Shown here piece by piece: positions 8,449-17,231 of a stretch of DNA of 64,000 nt. The stretch comes from Clostridium sp. CAG:288 (GTDB lineage Bacteria; Bacillota_I; Bacilli_A; RFN20; CAG-288), in contig FR898169.1 in assembly GCA_000437395.1 (NCBI GenBank), positions 62,001-126,000 of the forward strand. Direction: 5' to 3'. A model generated the notes under the pieces. It did no database searches, was not told the DNA's origin, and saw nothing but the letters and a program-made list of their open reading frames with translations. A program made the translations under genes and the position numbers. Numbering within the stretch: position 1 is the first letter of the stretch; each line of letters begins with the position of its first letter.

Positions 8449-9041
8449 TAGCCAATCATGCCACCTAAGCCCATGAAGGCCATTGCCATAATAGCAGTAG
8501 CGATAAGGCCGATAGCAGCACCCTTAAATCCTTTTGGAACAGGTGCATAGTCAAGTCTTTGACGAATAGCACTGAAGAGAATAATAACGATGAAATAACC
8601 AAGTGGAACACCAATGATTGTTCCTAACATATCTGGCCATTGTGCACCAGTCATTGAGCCAACAGATAATGCTAAGCCTAAAACAACACAGTTTGTTGTA
8701 ATTAATGGTAAGAAGATACCTAAAGCTTTATATAAGCCAGGGAAAAACTTCTTAATAATTAATTCAACTAATTGAACTAAGCAAGCGATAACCAAGATAT
8801 TAACGACTGTTGCCATAAATGATAAGTCTACGCCAAATGCATCGTTAAGTCTGGTATATAACAAACCAATAGCCCATGAGAATAAACCAGCAATAACACA
8901 AACGAATGTTAATGCAAAGCCCATACCAACAGCTGAGGATGTCTTTTTAGAAATACCTAAATAAGAACAAAGACCTTTATAACCTGTCAAAACAACGTTA
9001 TTAATAATCATTGTTGAGAAAAGTGAAACTAAGAAACCCAT
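8448..9041 (-). CDS. rnfA: Rnf complex membrane subunit RnfA
   Basis: A six-span membrane subunit of 197 residues. It starts MGFLVSLFSTMIINNVVL and has GLCSYLG and LITTNC, the two half-motifs whose cysteines, with the matching pair in RnfE, hold a 2Fe-2S cluster inside the membrane in solved Rnf/Nqr structures. Length is normal. It lies between rnfE and the small Cys-rich protein, in the standard C-D-G-E-A-B order. Ion choice (Na+ or H+) cannot be read from the sequence. Confidence 0.93.
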   Translation of the reverse strand: MGFLVSLFSTMIINNVVLTGYKGLCSYLGISKKTSSAVGMGFALTFVCVIAGLFSWAIGLLYTRLNDAFGVDLSFMATVVNILVIACLVQLVELIIKKFFPGLYKALGIFLPLITTNCVVLGLALSVGSMTGAQWPDMLGTIIGVPLGYFIVIILFSAIRQRLDYAPVPKGFKGAAIGLIATAIMAMAFMGLGGMIG

Positions 9042-9054
9042 ATTTCATTCCTCC

Positions 9055-9726
9055 TTATTTAGCACTAGCAGCAATAGCTGCCTTTTTCTTTAATTTTTTA
9101 TCTTGGATCTTCATAGAGATTGTTGTGTAAATACCAATTACTAAACCGAATGATAAGAAACCACCGGCACCTTGTTGCATAATTGGTAAAGCATAATCAG
9201 CAAGTGGTGTCCAAGAGAAGATTTGTGTTCCAGTGAATGGGTTGGAGAATGAGAAACCACCTGTTCCAATGAATTCACGGAAGATAGCGATAATGAAACA
9301 AGCAATAGCAAAGCCACAAGCCATACCTAATGCATCGATGACAGAATCAAGGACGCTATTCTTACTAGCAAAAGCTTCAGCTCTACCAAGAATAATACAG
9401 TTAACAGTAATAAGTGGAATAAATTCACCTAAACTTTCACTTAAACTTGGAGTAAATGCCTTCATTAATAAATCGACAATAGTAACAAGTGAAGCGATAA
9501 CAACAATGTAAATTGGAATACGAATTTCACTTGGAACTTCAATTATATGGTTAATAATTGAAATGATGAGATTTGAGAATAATAAGACTAAGAGAACAGC
9601 TACTGACATACCTAAAGCATTGTTAATACTTTGAGTTGCAACAATAACTGGACAAAGTCCTAATAACATAACAAGTATTGGGTTTTGTCCAAAAACGCCA
9701 TTAAGGAATATTTGAGATTTTTTCAT
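9055..9726 (-). CDS. rnfE: Rnf complex membrane subunit RnfE
   Basis: A six-span subunit of 223 residues, paralogous to RnfA with inverted topology. Key pieces are GLCPVIVATQS near residue 24 and LITVNCIILGRAEAFAS, giving the second pair of cysteines for the membrane 2Fe-2S cluster. IFREFIGTGGF and a basic C-terminal tail (KKLKKKAAIAA) are as in the family. It starts two bases after the rnfG stop with a GGAGG ribosome site, so it is co-translated with rnfG. Confidence 0.93.
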   Translation of the reverse strand: MKKSQIFLNGVFGQNPILVMLLGLCPVIVATQSINNALGMSVAVLLVLLFSNLIISIINHIIEVPSEIRIPIYIVVIASLVTIVDLLMKAFTPSLSESLGEFIPLITVNCIILGRAEAFASKNSVLDSVIDALGMACGFAIACFIIAIFREFIGTGGFSFSNPFTGTQIFSWTPLADYALPIMQQGAGGFLSFGLVIGIYTTISMKIQDKKLKKKAAIAASAK

Positions 9727-9728
9727 TT

Positions 9729-11582
9729 TTATTTACCTCCTAAAGCGTAATTGATAACTGCGCAAACCATAGTGAAGTAGTTATTAACTGAATATGTTGC
9801 ACCTGTTGTATTTGCATCGTTAGCAACATCACTATTAGCATCTGCGACCTTTTGTGGATCGTATGATAAGAATAAGTCGAAATCGAATCCGCCTTCTGGA
9901 ACTTTAACATATTTTTCATAAATGTTATTTCCGTTATCTGTGAACCAATATTGACCGTATTGACCAGTGCTTAAATCTGTACCAATCTTTGACAAATCAA
10001 AGGTTATTGATTTAACTTTACGTGATGCAACGTCAAGTTCGATTGTAGCATCAACAATAGAGAAGTTAGCTGTATCAAGTGAGTTTTTAACAACTGCGTG
10101 ATACTTGCCATTTCCAAGGCTTTCAATGTTGATAGCGTATGAGTTAGCTGGAACTTCAAAGTCTGAACCAGTTTCACCCTTTCTATCCATATCGATAGCT
10201 TGCTTGACTGCCATAAAGTAAGCTTTAGCAGTATATGTAGCACCTGTCTTAAATGCACTATCATCTTTTGGTGCATTTGGATCAAGAGCATCAAAGACTG
10301 AATAATCAAGACCTTCTTCAGGAATCTTTACATAAGATTCAATGAATGTATCGTTTGTAATAATGTTTGTAAGTTTACCATTAACTAATGCGTAACCATA
10401 AGTGTATGTAGCATTAACATAGTTAGTAACTTTGACAGACATAACTTTTTTTGCTTCTGAATCGACAGTGACATCAGCAACTAATGAGCCATAGCCTGAA
10501 TTGTCGTTTGTAGTTAAAACACTATATGTCTTACGTGAATCAACTGTTGAAATAAGTTTACCTTGTGCTTTAACATCAGTGAATGAACCTTCATCACCTG
10601 TTTGATACATGATGATAGCTTTTTGAATTAATGCATAGTAGCTTCTTGCTGTGAATGATGCACCAGTATTGAAGATAGCATTATTTCCATTGAGTGAATC
10701 ATCTTGAACATCAGCAGCGTTATCACCGACAAATAAATCAAATGGTAAACCTGATGATGGAACTTTAATATAAGTGTTATAGAAGTTTTGAGCGGATTCG
10801 TTAAGTTGTCCACCGTTACCCTTAGTAAGTAAATCCTTACCAAATTCATCTGTAGCACCAGCATAATCGAGTACTTTGACAGCTTTAACAACATTTTTCT
10901 TTACATCAATTCTAATCTCAAGTTTTAAAGAACCATAACCTGAAGTTGAGTTAGTTGCTGTTAATGTATAGGACTTATACCTTGCTGTTGTATTGCTTAA
11001 ACCACCACTGAATTTAATGAGTGATGTATCGATAACAATACCTTGTTTAGCCATATAGTCAGCATAAGCAATATCAACTGCAGCTTTAATAGCTGGAACT
11101 GTTACATAAGCACTACCGCCAGTATAAACAAAGTTACCCTTAGAAGCATCATAAGAAGCTAAGGATTCATTCCATTTGCTTTCTTGTTTAGCAATACCAA
11201 CACCTAAAGAATTTTCAGTAGCACTAATGAATTTATAACCCATAATACCATTTGCACTATAAACGATAGCAAATGTAACTGTGCCTGAAAAACCTTTTGT
11301 ACTTTCTAATTGATAATAGTAAACTTCTTCACCTGAGTTAAGTGTTACTTTCTTAACTGATAAAATGTTTGGTGAATCAATATCGGCAGCGACAGTTTCT
11401 GCCTTAGTATAGTTACCCTTACCGATAATATCATCTAATGATTGGTTAGCTTTTTTATCATTATTTTCTTTAATGATTGGAGATGTAATAAAGTTAACAC
11501 CTGCTAAAGCGCCACCACAAAGTAAGCATGTAACACCTAAAATTAGTGGAAATCTAACATAGTTATTTAATTTCTTACCCAT
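9729..11582 (-). CDS. rnfG: RnfG, enlarged, with four FMN-binding-like repeats
   Basis: RnfG normally has about 200 residues: one membrane span and one outside domain with a covalently bound FMN. Here it has 617. Residues 8-32 are the anchor. Four related units follow: about 50-180 (degenerate TGGSAYVT at 154), 195-325 (SGYGSLK, then TGASFT at 306-311), 345-465 (SGYGSLV, then TGATYT at 446-451) and 480-612 (TGATYS at 593-598). T/S-G-A-T/S is the site at which ApbE attaches FMN through phosphoester to Thr or Ser, so up to three flavins are predicted. The frame extends 16 codons further upstream, but I place the start at MGKKLNN, preceded by AAGGAGG. Confidence 0.85.
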   Translation of the reverse strand: MGKKLNNYVRFPLILGVTCLLCGGALAGVNFITSPIIKENNDKKANQSLDDIIGKGNYTKAETVAADIDSPNILSVKKVTLNSGEEVYYYQLESTKGFSGTVTFAIVYSANGIMGYKFISATENSLGVGIAKQESKWNESLASYDASKGNFVYTGGSAYVTVPAIKAAVDIAYADYMAKQGIVIDTSLIKFSGGLSNTTARYKSYTLTATNSTSGYGSLKLEIRIDVKKNVVKAVKVLDYAGATDEFGKDLLTKGNGGQLNESAQNFYNTYIKVPSSGLPFDLFVGDNAADVQDDSLNGNNAIFNTGASFTARSYYALIQKAIIMYQTGDEGSFTDVKAQGKLISTVDSRKTYSVLTTNDNSGYGSLVADVTVDSEAKKVMSVKVTNYVNATYTYGYALVNGKLTNIITNDTFIESYVKIPEEGLDYSVFDALDPNAPKDDSAFKTGATYTAKAYFMAVKQAIDMDRKGETGSDFEVPANSYAINIESLGNGKYHAVVKNSLDTANFSIVDATIELDVASRKVKSITFDLSKIGTDLSTGQYGQYWFTDNGNNIYEKYVKVPEGGFDFDLFLSYDPQKVADANSDVANDANTTGATYSVNNYFTMVCAVINYALGGK

Positions 11583-11583
11583 A

Positions 11584-12768
11584 TTAGAAACCTCCTTCGA
11601 TATAAATATCGGATGGCATTTCTGAAACATAAGAAACTGTTTCAGTTGTGTTTGTTAAATTTGTATTTTCACTTTCATTAGAAACTTTGTGATTTAATCC
11701 GAAGACTAATCCGAAAACTAATGAACAAACAAGAAGGACACCCATAGCTGTAAACTTTTGCCATTTTAAGCTATTTGATTTGCCTTTTAAGACTAAGTTA
11801 ATTGCTGGTGTAACAAGGTTAGCAAATAAGATTGAGTAAGCTACACCTTCTGGTGCAGAAGCTTGATATCTAATTGCAACAGTTACAAAAGCAGCAAATA
11901 AAGCGAAGATAACTTTACCAGCTTGGTTAGTTGGTGAAGTGACTGGATCTGTCAAACAGAAGACAGCACCAAATAAAACACCGCCAATTAAGATTTGACG
12001 GAATGCCCATTCAAATGAATTAACACCTAAGCCACCAGCAAAGCCGATAACTAAGCAAGTAACAAATATTGTTAAAACATAAGTAACGCTAATTCTCCAG
12101 TCAATAACATTTCTAATAGCAAGATAGACGCCTAAAATAACAATGATGAAAGCGAATGTTTCACCTAATGTACCAGCATAATTACCTAATATTGTGTCGA
12201 CTAAAGAAATATCGTATTGTGTTGTAACCCAACCAAGTGATTGCATTGTTGAAGTAATACTTGCACCTGTTTGGATTGTAGAACCAGGATTTGATCCTAA
12301 GTAATTCTTTAACTTACCGCTGAAGCATAATTGAGCAAAAACTCTACCGACAACAGCTGGGTTAAATGGGTTATAACCAAAGCCACCAAATAAATATTTA
12401 GCAACTACGACAGAAATTAAAGTACAAACAACGACTACATAGTAAGAAGTTCCTACTGGTAAGAGCATTGCAAGAATTAAAGCTGTAACGTAGCTATATG
12501 AGTGACCTATATCACTTATATATTCTTTAACATTTTTACTTTTGATGACTTTTGGAAGATAGCGAACTGCATCACAGACTAAAGCTGTAACAACTGCTAA
12601 AATTCCAATTAATAAAGCGTGAACGCCATAGTTAGCTCCTCTTTGAATAAAGTTATAAGCTACAGCAGAAATATAAAGAACTAATAAAGCGATTGTTAGT
12701 TCAATCATAATTCCAAATGTTGAACGCTTTGTTCTCATGTGAGGAGCATTTGTTTTTATAAATGTCAT
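11584..12768 (-). CDS. rnfD: Rnf complex membrane subunit RnfD
   Basis: A polytopic subunit of 394 residues with about nine to ten membrane spans. GGFGYNPFNPAVVGR and DPVTSPTN are typical of RnfD/NqrB. QTGASITS near residue 165 matches the covalent FMN site on the outer face. A short polar tail (about residues 365-394) follows the last span. It is placed between rnfC and rnfG as in other rnf operons, and the rnfG ribosome site lies directly behind its stop. A flavin transferase (ApbE), needed for both RnfD and RnfG, is not in the window. Confidence 0.93.
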   Translation of the reverse strand: MTFIKTNAPHMRTKRSTFGIMIELTIALLVLYISAVAYNFIQRGANYGVHALLIGILAVVTALVCDAVRYLPKVIKSKNVKEYISDIGHSYSYVTALILAMLLPVGTSYYVVVVCTLISVVVAKYLFGGFGYNPFNPAVVGRVFAQLCFSGKLKNYLGSNPGSTIQTGASITSTMQSLGWVTTQYDISLVDTILGNYAGTLGETFAFIIVILGVYLAIRNVIDWRISVTYVLTIFVTCLVIGFAGGLGVNSFEWAFRQILIGGVLFGAVFCLTDPVTSPTNQAGKVIFALFAAFVTVAIRYQASAPEGVAYSILFANLVTPAINLVLKGKSNSLKWQKFTAMGVLLVCSLVFGLVFGLNHKVSNESENTNLTNTTETVSYVSEMPSDIYIEGGF

Positions 12769-12779
12769 TTCAATTCTCC

Positions 12780-14078
12780 TTACTTCTTTTGATTAGCCTT
12801 TAATCTAATCATTAATTTCATCTTAGCAATGTTAGCTGTAAGGTCGATATGACTTGGGCAAACATAACTACAAATACCACATTCAACACAGGCATCTGCA
12901 TTAAAGGATTTTGCTAAAGCGATATCTAATCTTTCAGCAGCTTCATTAATTGATACTGGTTGTAAATTTGCTGGACAGTGATCAACACAAGTACCACATC
13001 TTAAGCATGGTTCAGTTCTACGAACAACTCTATCTAAAACTGTGACACCAGATGTTTGTAAGAATGTTGGGATTGAATCGTTAGCAAGAGGTTTACTTGT
13101 CATTGGGCCGCCGGCTAAAACAATAGCTTCAGTATTTGAATAGCCACCAGCAGCACCGATTAAATCAGCGATTACTGTACCAACTGGAGCACGATAGTTG
13201 CCAGGTTTGGATACTTTTCCTGAAACAGTAAATACTTTTGAAGTAATAACTTCACCATATGCAAATAATCTACCTATTGCCATAACTGTTTGTAAGTTAT
13301 TGACAATAACTCCGCATTTTGATGGAAGGCCATCATATTCACGTTTTAAAGCAGCTTTAATTAAAGTCTTTTCCCAACCCATTGGGTAAACGTCTTTAAC
13401 TTTAGCACATGTGACATTTGTCATTCCAGATTCAGCTATGCCTTTTTCAATTGCCTCAATTAAGTGAACTTTGTCAGCTTTAGTTGCAATGACAACTCTT
13501 TGAGCGCCAGAAGCTTTTAATAAAGCTGGTAAAGCTAAAAAGACATCGCTAATTCTTTCGATACCTTCAACATAGTCTGTTGTTAAGTAAGGTTCGCATT
13601 CAACAGCGTTAATTAAAATAGTATCGATTGGGTCTTTAGTGTTGTATTTGATATATGTTGGGAAACCAGCACCACCAAGACCGACAATGCCGCCTTCCTT
13701 TAATTTTGCAACGACACTCTCCTTGTCGTCACTAGCAAGAGGAGCAAGTTTTACTTCCTCGCCTTGTTCTTTTTCCACTGTGATCTGTAAGAAATTAACA
13801 GGTCTACCGACTACTGGAGACATAACTTTTACTACAGCAGCAACGGTTCCAGTTACAGGGGAATAAACTGGAATTTGAAAATCTTGTCTTACACCCAAAA
13901 GTGAGCCCTTTTGAACGGTAGCCCCAACTTCGACTAAATTAGCAAGAGCTACGCCCTTGTTGTCGACTGCTGGGATAAGAACTTTTTCTGGCATAAACTC
14001 TACAACAGGTTCATTCTTTGAAAGTTCCTTATGGCCGTCTAAATGGACTTGACCTTTGGAGCTGAATATGTGGATCAT
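12780..14078 (-). CDS. rnfC: Rnf complex NADH-side subunit RnfC
   Basis: The peripheral subunit that exchanges electrons with NAD(H). The 432 residues contain the N-terminal barrel-sandwich part (SPVTGTVAAVVKV), the nucleotide/FMN region (GLGGAGFPTYIKY, INAVECEPYLTTDY) and two C-terminal 4Fe-4S motifs, CLRCGTCVDHCP and CVECGICSYVCP. All cluster cysteines are present. It is the first gene of the operon, has AAGGAGAG before the ATG and a TATACT -10 box upstream. With RnfB shortened, these two clusters and those of the membrane subunits are the only classical clusters left in the complex. Confidence 0.95.
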   Translation of the reverse strand: MIHIFSSKGQVHLDGHKELSKNEPVVEFMPEKVLIPAVDNKGVALANLVEVGATVQKGSLLGVRQDFQIPVYSPVTGTVAAVVKVMSPVVGRPVNFLQITVEKEQGEEVKLAPLASDDKESVVAKLKEGGIVGLGGAGFPTYIKYNTKDPIDTILINAVECEPYLTTDYVEGIERISDVFLALPALLKASGAQRVVIATKADKVHLIEAIEKGIAESGMTNVTCAKVKDVYPMGWEKTLIKAALKREYDGLPSKCGVIVNNLQTVMAIGRLFAYGEVITSKVFTVSGKVSKPGNYRAPVGTVIADLIGAAGGYSNTEAIVLAGGPMTSKPLANDSIPTFLQTSGVTVLDRVVRRTEPCLRCGTCVDHCPANLQPVSINEAAERLDIALAKSFNADACVECGICSYVCPSHIDLTANIAKMKLMIRLKANQKK

Positions 14079-14101
14079 ATTTTCTCTCCTTTTCAGCAGT
14101 T

Positions 14102-14107
14102 AGTATA
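14102..14107 (-). promoter_or_regulatory. -10 box of the rnf operon
   Basis: Minus-strand TATACT about 24 bases before the rnfC start, just after the terminator of the preceding gene. No clear -35 hexamer is seen at the expected distance, so an activator or a weak promoter is possible. Confidence 0.45.
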
Positions 14108-14133
14108 TCATATATATAGGAAAAAGAAGCATG

Positions 14134-14161
14134 AAAAAAGCCAAAACTGCAAGTTTTGACT
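14134..14161 (-). terminator. Terminator between the phospholipase-like gene and rnfC
   Basis: Minus-strand AGTCAAAACT pairs with AGTTTTGGCT and is followed by TTTTT. It separates pduL and its neighbour from the rnf operon. Confidence 0.8.
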
Positions 14162-14220
14162 CTTTTTTGCGTTTTTCGTGATTGTTTTAAAAAAATATAG
14201 GCAAATAATAAAAGCCAATA

Positions 14221-15153
14221 CTATGCTTTTTTATTCTTCCAATATTGTAACTTTGCGCCCTCTTCAAAGCCCTTATATGTCAATCCATCAAAATAAGGTT
14301 TTAATGTTTCCATTGTTAATCCATTTTTGCAAACGTCATCATAGGCTTTGCAAACAATATCATAAGCTTTATCAAATAATTCAACGAAAGACTCATTTCT
14401 TTCTTTGCCACTTACTGGATCAAGCCATGTTTCTTTATTTTCGTTAAGGACAATTCTACTTACTTTTTTTGGAAGTCTCAAAGAACAAAGTCTTGTCTTA
14501 CCAAAAATCTTTGCCCAGAATGGATTTAAATTATTAGCAAGTTTAACAACTGATTTCATGTTTAAGACAGCATTTTTATAATAATTTGCTGGTAACTTTC
14601 TATCAAACATTGTGGAAACTGCTTTTGTCATTCCGCTTTCAATAGCTTCAAATAAGTATTTTTCTGTTGGAAATAATTGTTCAGGAGCTTTTATCTTATC
14701 TTCTAGTGCGTTAGTTAATGCCATTGCAACATCAATTTCACTTTCAAAATGAGCGTGACTAAAATGATATTTTCCAGTTAATTTACCATTTTCATCAAAT
14801 CCTGAGAAATAGTAAATGTAAGGATGACATACTTTGTCTAAAACATAGTGACAGAATTGGCCGAAAACAAATGCTTTGTATTCATCGTTTCTAGCTGATT
14901 CATTAATTTCAATTTGATCAATAAGAAGTGAAATAAATTTTTCTCCTGTCGATCTATGAATTTGATTTCCTAATTTAGCAGAGGCAAGACGTAATCTTAA
15001 CGCCCTTGTAGGAACAATTCCTTCATAGAACAAAGGATCAGGTCCTTGAGTACCTAAAGCTAAACATTCAAAGTTTCCCTTGAGAAAACCATTTTCAACT
15101 TTCTTGGCGTAAAATACTCTAGCTAAATTATAATGTGTAACTAAATTTGGCAT
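14221..15153 (-). CDS. Zinc-dependent phospholipase C family protein
   Basis: A 310-residue protein of the zinc phospholipase C/S1-P1-like helical family. Histidine and aspartate ligands are visible in NLVTHYNLAR, GTQGPDPLFY, FGQFCHYVLDKVCHP and HFSHAHFESEIDVAM. There is no signal peptide, so it is probably cytoplasmic, as in many Bacillota members whose substrate is unknown. It begins a few bases after the pduL stop without a good ribosome site, which suggests coupled translation. A terminator follows. Family assignment is good; real phospholipase activity is not implied. Confidence 0.75.
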   Translation of the reverse strand: MPNLVTHYNLARVFYAKKVENGFLKGNFECLALGTQGPDPLFYEGIVPTRALRLRLASAKLGNQIHRSTGEKFISLLIDQIEINESARNDEYKAFVFGQFCHYVLDKVCHPYIYYFSGFDENGKLTGKYHFSHAHFESEIDVAMALTNALEDKIKAPEQLFPTEKYLFEAIESGMTKAVSTMFDRKLPANYYKNAVLNMKSVVKLANNLNPFWAKIFGKTRLCSLRLPKKVSRIVLNENKETWLDPVSGKERNESFVELFDKAYDIVCKAYDDVCKNGLTMETLKPYFDGLTYKGFEEGAKLQYWKNKKA

Positions 15154-15156
15154 ATA

Positions 15157-15735
15157 TTATTTAACTAATTCGCCATAGACAACGCCAGCTAAACCAGCAG
15201 CGTTACTTTCATCTGTATCAACGTGCATTGCTAAAGCGTAAGAAGGACTAACTCTAACTACAGTATCACCAAATACGAGTGAACGTCCTGTTGGAGATTC
15301 AACTTTAACAGAGACTACTTCACCATCTTTTACACCAAATGCTTCTGCATCTGCTGGTGTCATATGAATATGTCTTTTAGCGACAATTGTTCCTTCGCTA
15401 AGTTCAACTTCACCACAAGGTCCAACTAATTTGATTGGAGCAGAGCCTTCTGTGTGTCCAGATTCTCTTAATGGAGCCTTAACACCAAGTGTTCTAGCAT
15501 CTGTATAAGAAACTTCAACTTGATTTGCTTTACGGCATGGTCCAAGAATTGAAACACCTTTAATTGTATTCTTTGGTCCAACTAAATCGACCTTTTGTTC
15601 AGAAGCAAATTGTCCTGGTTGACTTAATTCCTTCTTTACAGTTAACTTAGCATCAGCGCCAAATAAAATTGCTAATGTTGCTTCATCAACATGAACGTGT
15701 CTAGCACTTGTTTCAACTAAAATTTTGTTTTCCAT
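15157..15735 (-). CDS. pduL: Phosphate propanoyltransferase / phosphotransacetylase PduL
   Basis: It converts acyl-CoA and phosphate to acyl phosphate and CoA, the step before ATP formation by acetate or propionate kinase. The 192 residues consist of two beta-barrel halves with zinc-binding histidines: SARHVHVD in the first, AKRHIHMTPADAEAFGV in the second; LGPCRKANQVEVS is also typical. No encapsulation peptide or microcompartment gene is near, so it is probably a free fermentation enzyme acting on acetyl-CoA. The frame is open to a GTG at 15750, but that GTG lies inside the ribosome site GTGAGG, so the ATG at 15733-15735 is used. Confidence 0.9.
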   Translation of the reverse strand: MENKILVETSARHVHVDEATLAILFGADAKLTVKKELSQPGQFASEQKVDLVGPKNTIKGVSILGPCRKANQVEVSYTDARTLGVKAPLRESGHTEGSAPIKLVGPCGEVELSEGTIVAKRHIHMTPADAEAFGVKDGEVVSVKVESPTGRSLVFGDTVVRVSPSYALAMHVDTDESNAAGLAGVVYGELVK

Positions 15736-15824
15736 AATAATAAACCTCACTTTTATTACTTAATAAAAATACCACTTTTAATAAATTCATACAATATTTA
15801 GATGTATATCTAAAATAAAGTTGA

Positions 15825-15830
15825 TATAAT
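15825..15830 (+). promoter_or_regulatory. -10 box placed for a leaderless transcript
   Basis: TATAAT ends six bases before the ATG of the next gene (TATAAT-TTAGAC-ATG). Transcription would start at or beside the A of ATG. No ribosome site exists. A good -35 hexamer is not seen. Confidence 0.55.
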
Positions 15831-15836
15831 TTAGAC

Positions 15837-16715
15837 ATGGAAAAATACGTAACCACGACTCAACAAATAAGGCAAGAACTATTGAATTTAGAATACACAG
15901 AAGAGATAAATTCAATTATATTTTTGGGTGGTATTTCAAATGAAAACTTTTTAATAAATAATAAAGTTGTTTTAAGAATTCCGTACAAATTAAATTCAAA
16001 TAAAGACAGATTTAATAATGAGTGTCTTAATTTATTTCAATATGAAATGGAAAATATAGCTTATAGCAATAATATCGGACCAAAATTATTTAATTATTCC
16101 CTCAAAAGAAATACTAAACTGACTAAGTATTTAACAAACTATAGACAAATTAAATTTAACAACTTAAGCGATTTAAATCTAGAAAAAGTTATTGATACAT
16201 TAAAACAAATTCATTCCTTTAAGCCATCAACCTATAAAGAACTAAACTTTTTTGATGACATTTCAATTTGGTTAAAAGACTCAATAGATAATGATTTTAA
16301 CCTAAAAACAAAGGTTGTGCAGGATTTTTTATGCTTTTTTCATACTATTTATGATAGTTTACCTAAAGAGTTATCACACTGCGATGCACTTGAATCTAAT
16401 ATTTTAATCAAAGACAACAACATAAAAATAATTGATTTTGAATATTCATCTTACACATTTAAATATTTTGATTTAGTTTCTCTATTAAGTGAAAATGATA
16501 TCAATGAAAATACAAAGCAAAAAATAATTAATTACTATTTTAAAGACTCTGAAAAAGAAAAAGAGGAATTTCTCAAATTAGAAAAAATCCTCCATAAAGC
16601 GCTAGATCTATATTGGTATTCTTGGGCTATATCGAGAAAGTGTAACATAGACTATAAAGATAAAATTTTTGAAGAGATAGCTAAAGTTAAAAAAGAGTCT
16701 TTCTTAAATCTATAA
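15837..16715 (+). CDS. Choline/ethanolamine kinase-like phosphotransferase (LicA/APH fold)
   Basis: A 292-residue kinase-like protein. Residues 29-50 (LGGISNENFLINNKVVLRIP) form the nucleotide loop and lysine/arginine strand. The catalytic loop is LSHCDALESNIL (H-x-D-x4-N), and IIDFEYSSY carries the metal-binding acidic residue. This is the aminoglycoside phosphotransferase/choline kinase fold, closest in pattern to LicA-type choline kinases. No phosphocholine transferase or lic operon is nearby, so the substrate is open. Its start has no ribosome site but a -10 box six bases upstream, so it is probably translated from a leaderless mRNA. It is one of few plus-strand genes in this region. Confidence 0.75.
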   Translation: MEKYVTTTQQIRQELLNLEYTEEINSIIFLGGISNENFLINNKVVLRIPYKLNSNKDRFNNECLNLFQYEMENIAYSNNIGPKLFNYSLKRNTKLTKYLTNYRQIKFNNLSDLNLEKVIDTLKQIHSFKPSTYKELNFFDDISIWLKDSIDNDFNLKTKVVQDFLCFFHTIYDSLPKELSHCDALESNILIKDNNIKIIDFEYSSYTFKYFDLVSLLSENDINENTKQKIINYYFKDSEKEKEEFLKLEKILHKALDLYWYSWAISRKCNIDYKDKIFEEIAKVKKESFLNL

Positions 16716-17129
16716 TTTACATACTTTTATGTTGTCCGGATTATAAAAGCAGTGGTTTTTATATCTCCCTGAAAAAGTACCCCAGAATCTATTTTTGCAT
16801 GGTTTGCCTTTACCTGGATTTTGGAAAAATAAGGCGTTATATGCAGGATCTTGTCTCCATGAATTAATTGTTTTTAAAGCTAAATTCTTTTCTGTTGTCG
16901 TTGCTCTGGCATTAAATAAACTTATCTTTGTTCCTTCAAATTGCCCTTTTTGAAAAATAGCAGCTTCAATAGTATTAATATTTTTAAAAGTTTGGCATCT
17001 TGCTTTAACTCTATTTATGACAACATTTCCTACAAGGAGCATTCCAGTTTTACCCTCACCACCAGCCTCTGCTCTTAATAATCTTCCTAAAGTATCAACT
17101 TCTTTTTCCCTATATCTGACTCTTGGCAT
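16710..17129 (-). CDS. SleB-type cell wall hydrolase domain protein
   Basis: A 139-residue protein covering the Hydrolase_2/SleB catalytic domain: LLRAEAGGEGKTGMLLVGNVV then NRV (the RAEAxGE motif holds the catalytic Glu), LFFQNP, and NHCFY near the end. SleB enzymes cleave spore cortex or vegetative peptidoglycan as lytic transglycosylases. No signal peptide or peptidoglycan-binding domain is present, so export is unclear. AGGTGA precedes the ATG. Its 3' end overlaps the convergent kinase gene by six bases. Confidence 0.8.
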   Translation of the reverse strand: MPRVRYREKEVDTLGRLLRAEAGGEGKTGMLLVGNVVINRVKARCQTFKNINTIEAAIFQKGQFEGTKISLFNARATTTEKNLALKTINSWRQDPAYNALFFQNPGKGKPCKNRFWGTFSGRYKNHCFYNPDNIKVCKL

Positions 17130-17202
17130 TCTATCACCTAATTTATATATATGCGCAAAAGCCTAAATTTGTTTACAAAATATTCTTAAAATGTTAAGCA
17201 AA

Positions 17203-17231
17203 TAAAAAGGATGAAATTCATCATCCTTTTT
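17203..17231 (-). terminator. Terminator overlapping the ABC transporter stop codon
   Basis: Minus-strand AAAAAGGATGA pairs with TCATCCTTTTT. The TGA stop of the transporter gene lies inside the first arm and a T-rich tail follows. Confidence 0.8.

Noticed and set aside
10004..10894. Open frames inside rnfG in other frames
   Set aside because: Low-complexity shadows of the repeated RnfG domains; codon pattern and motifs belong to the rnfG frame.
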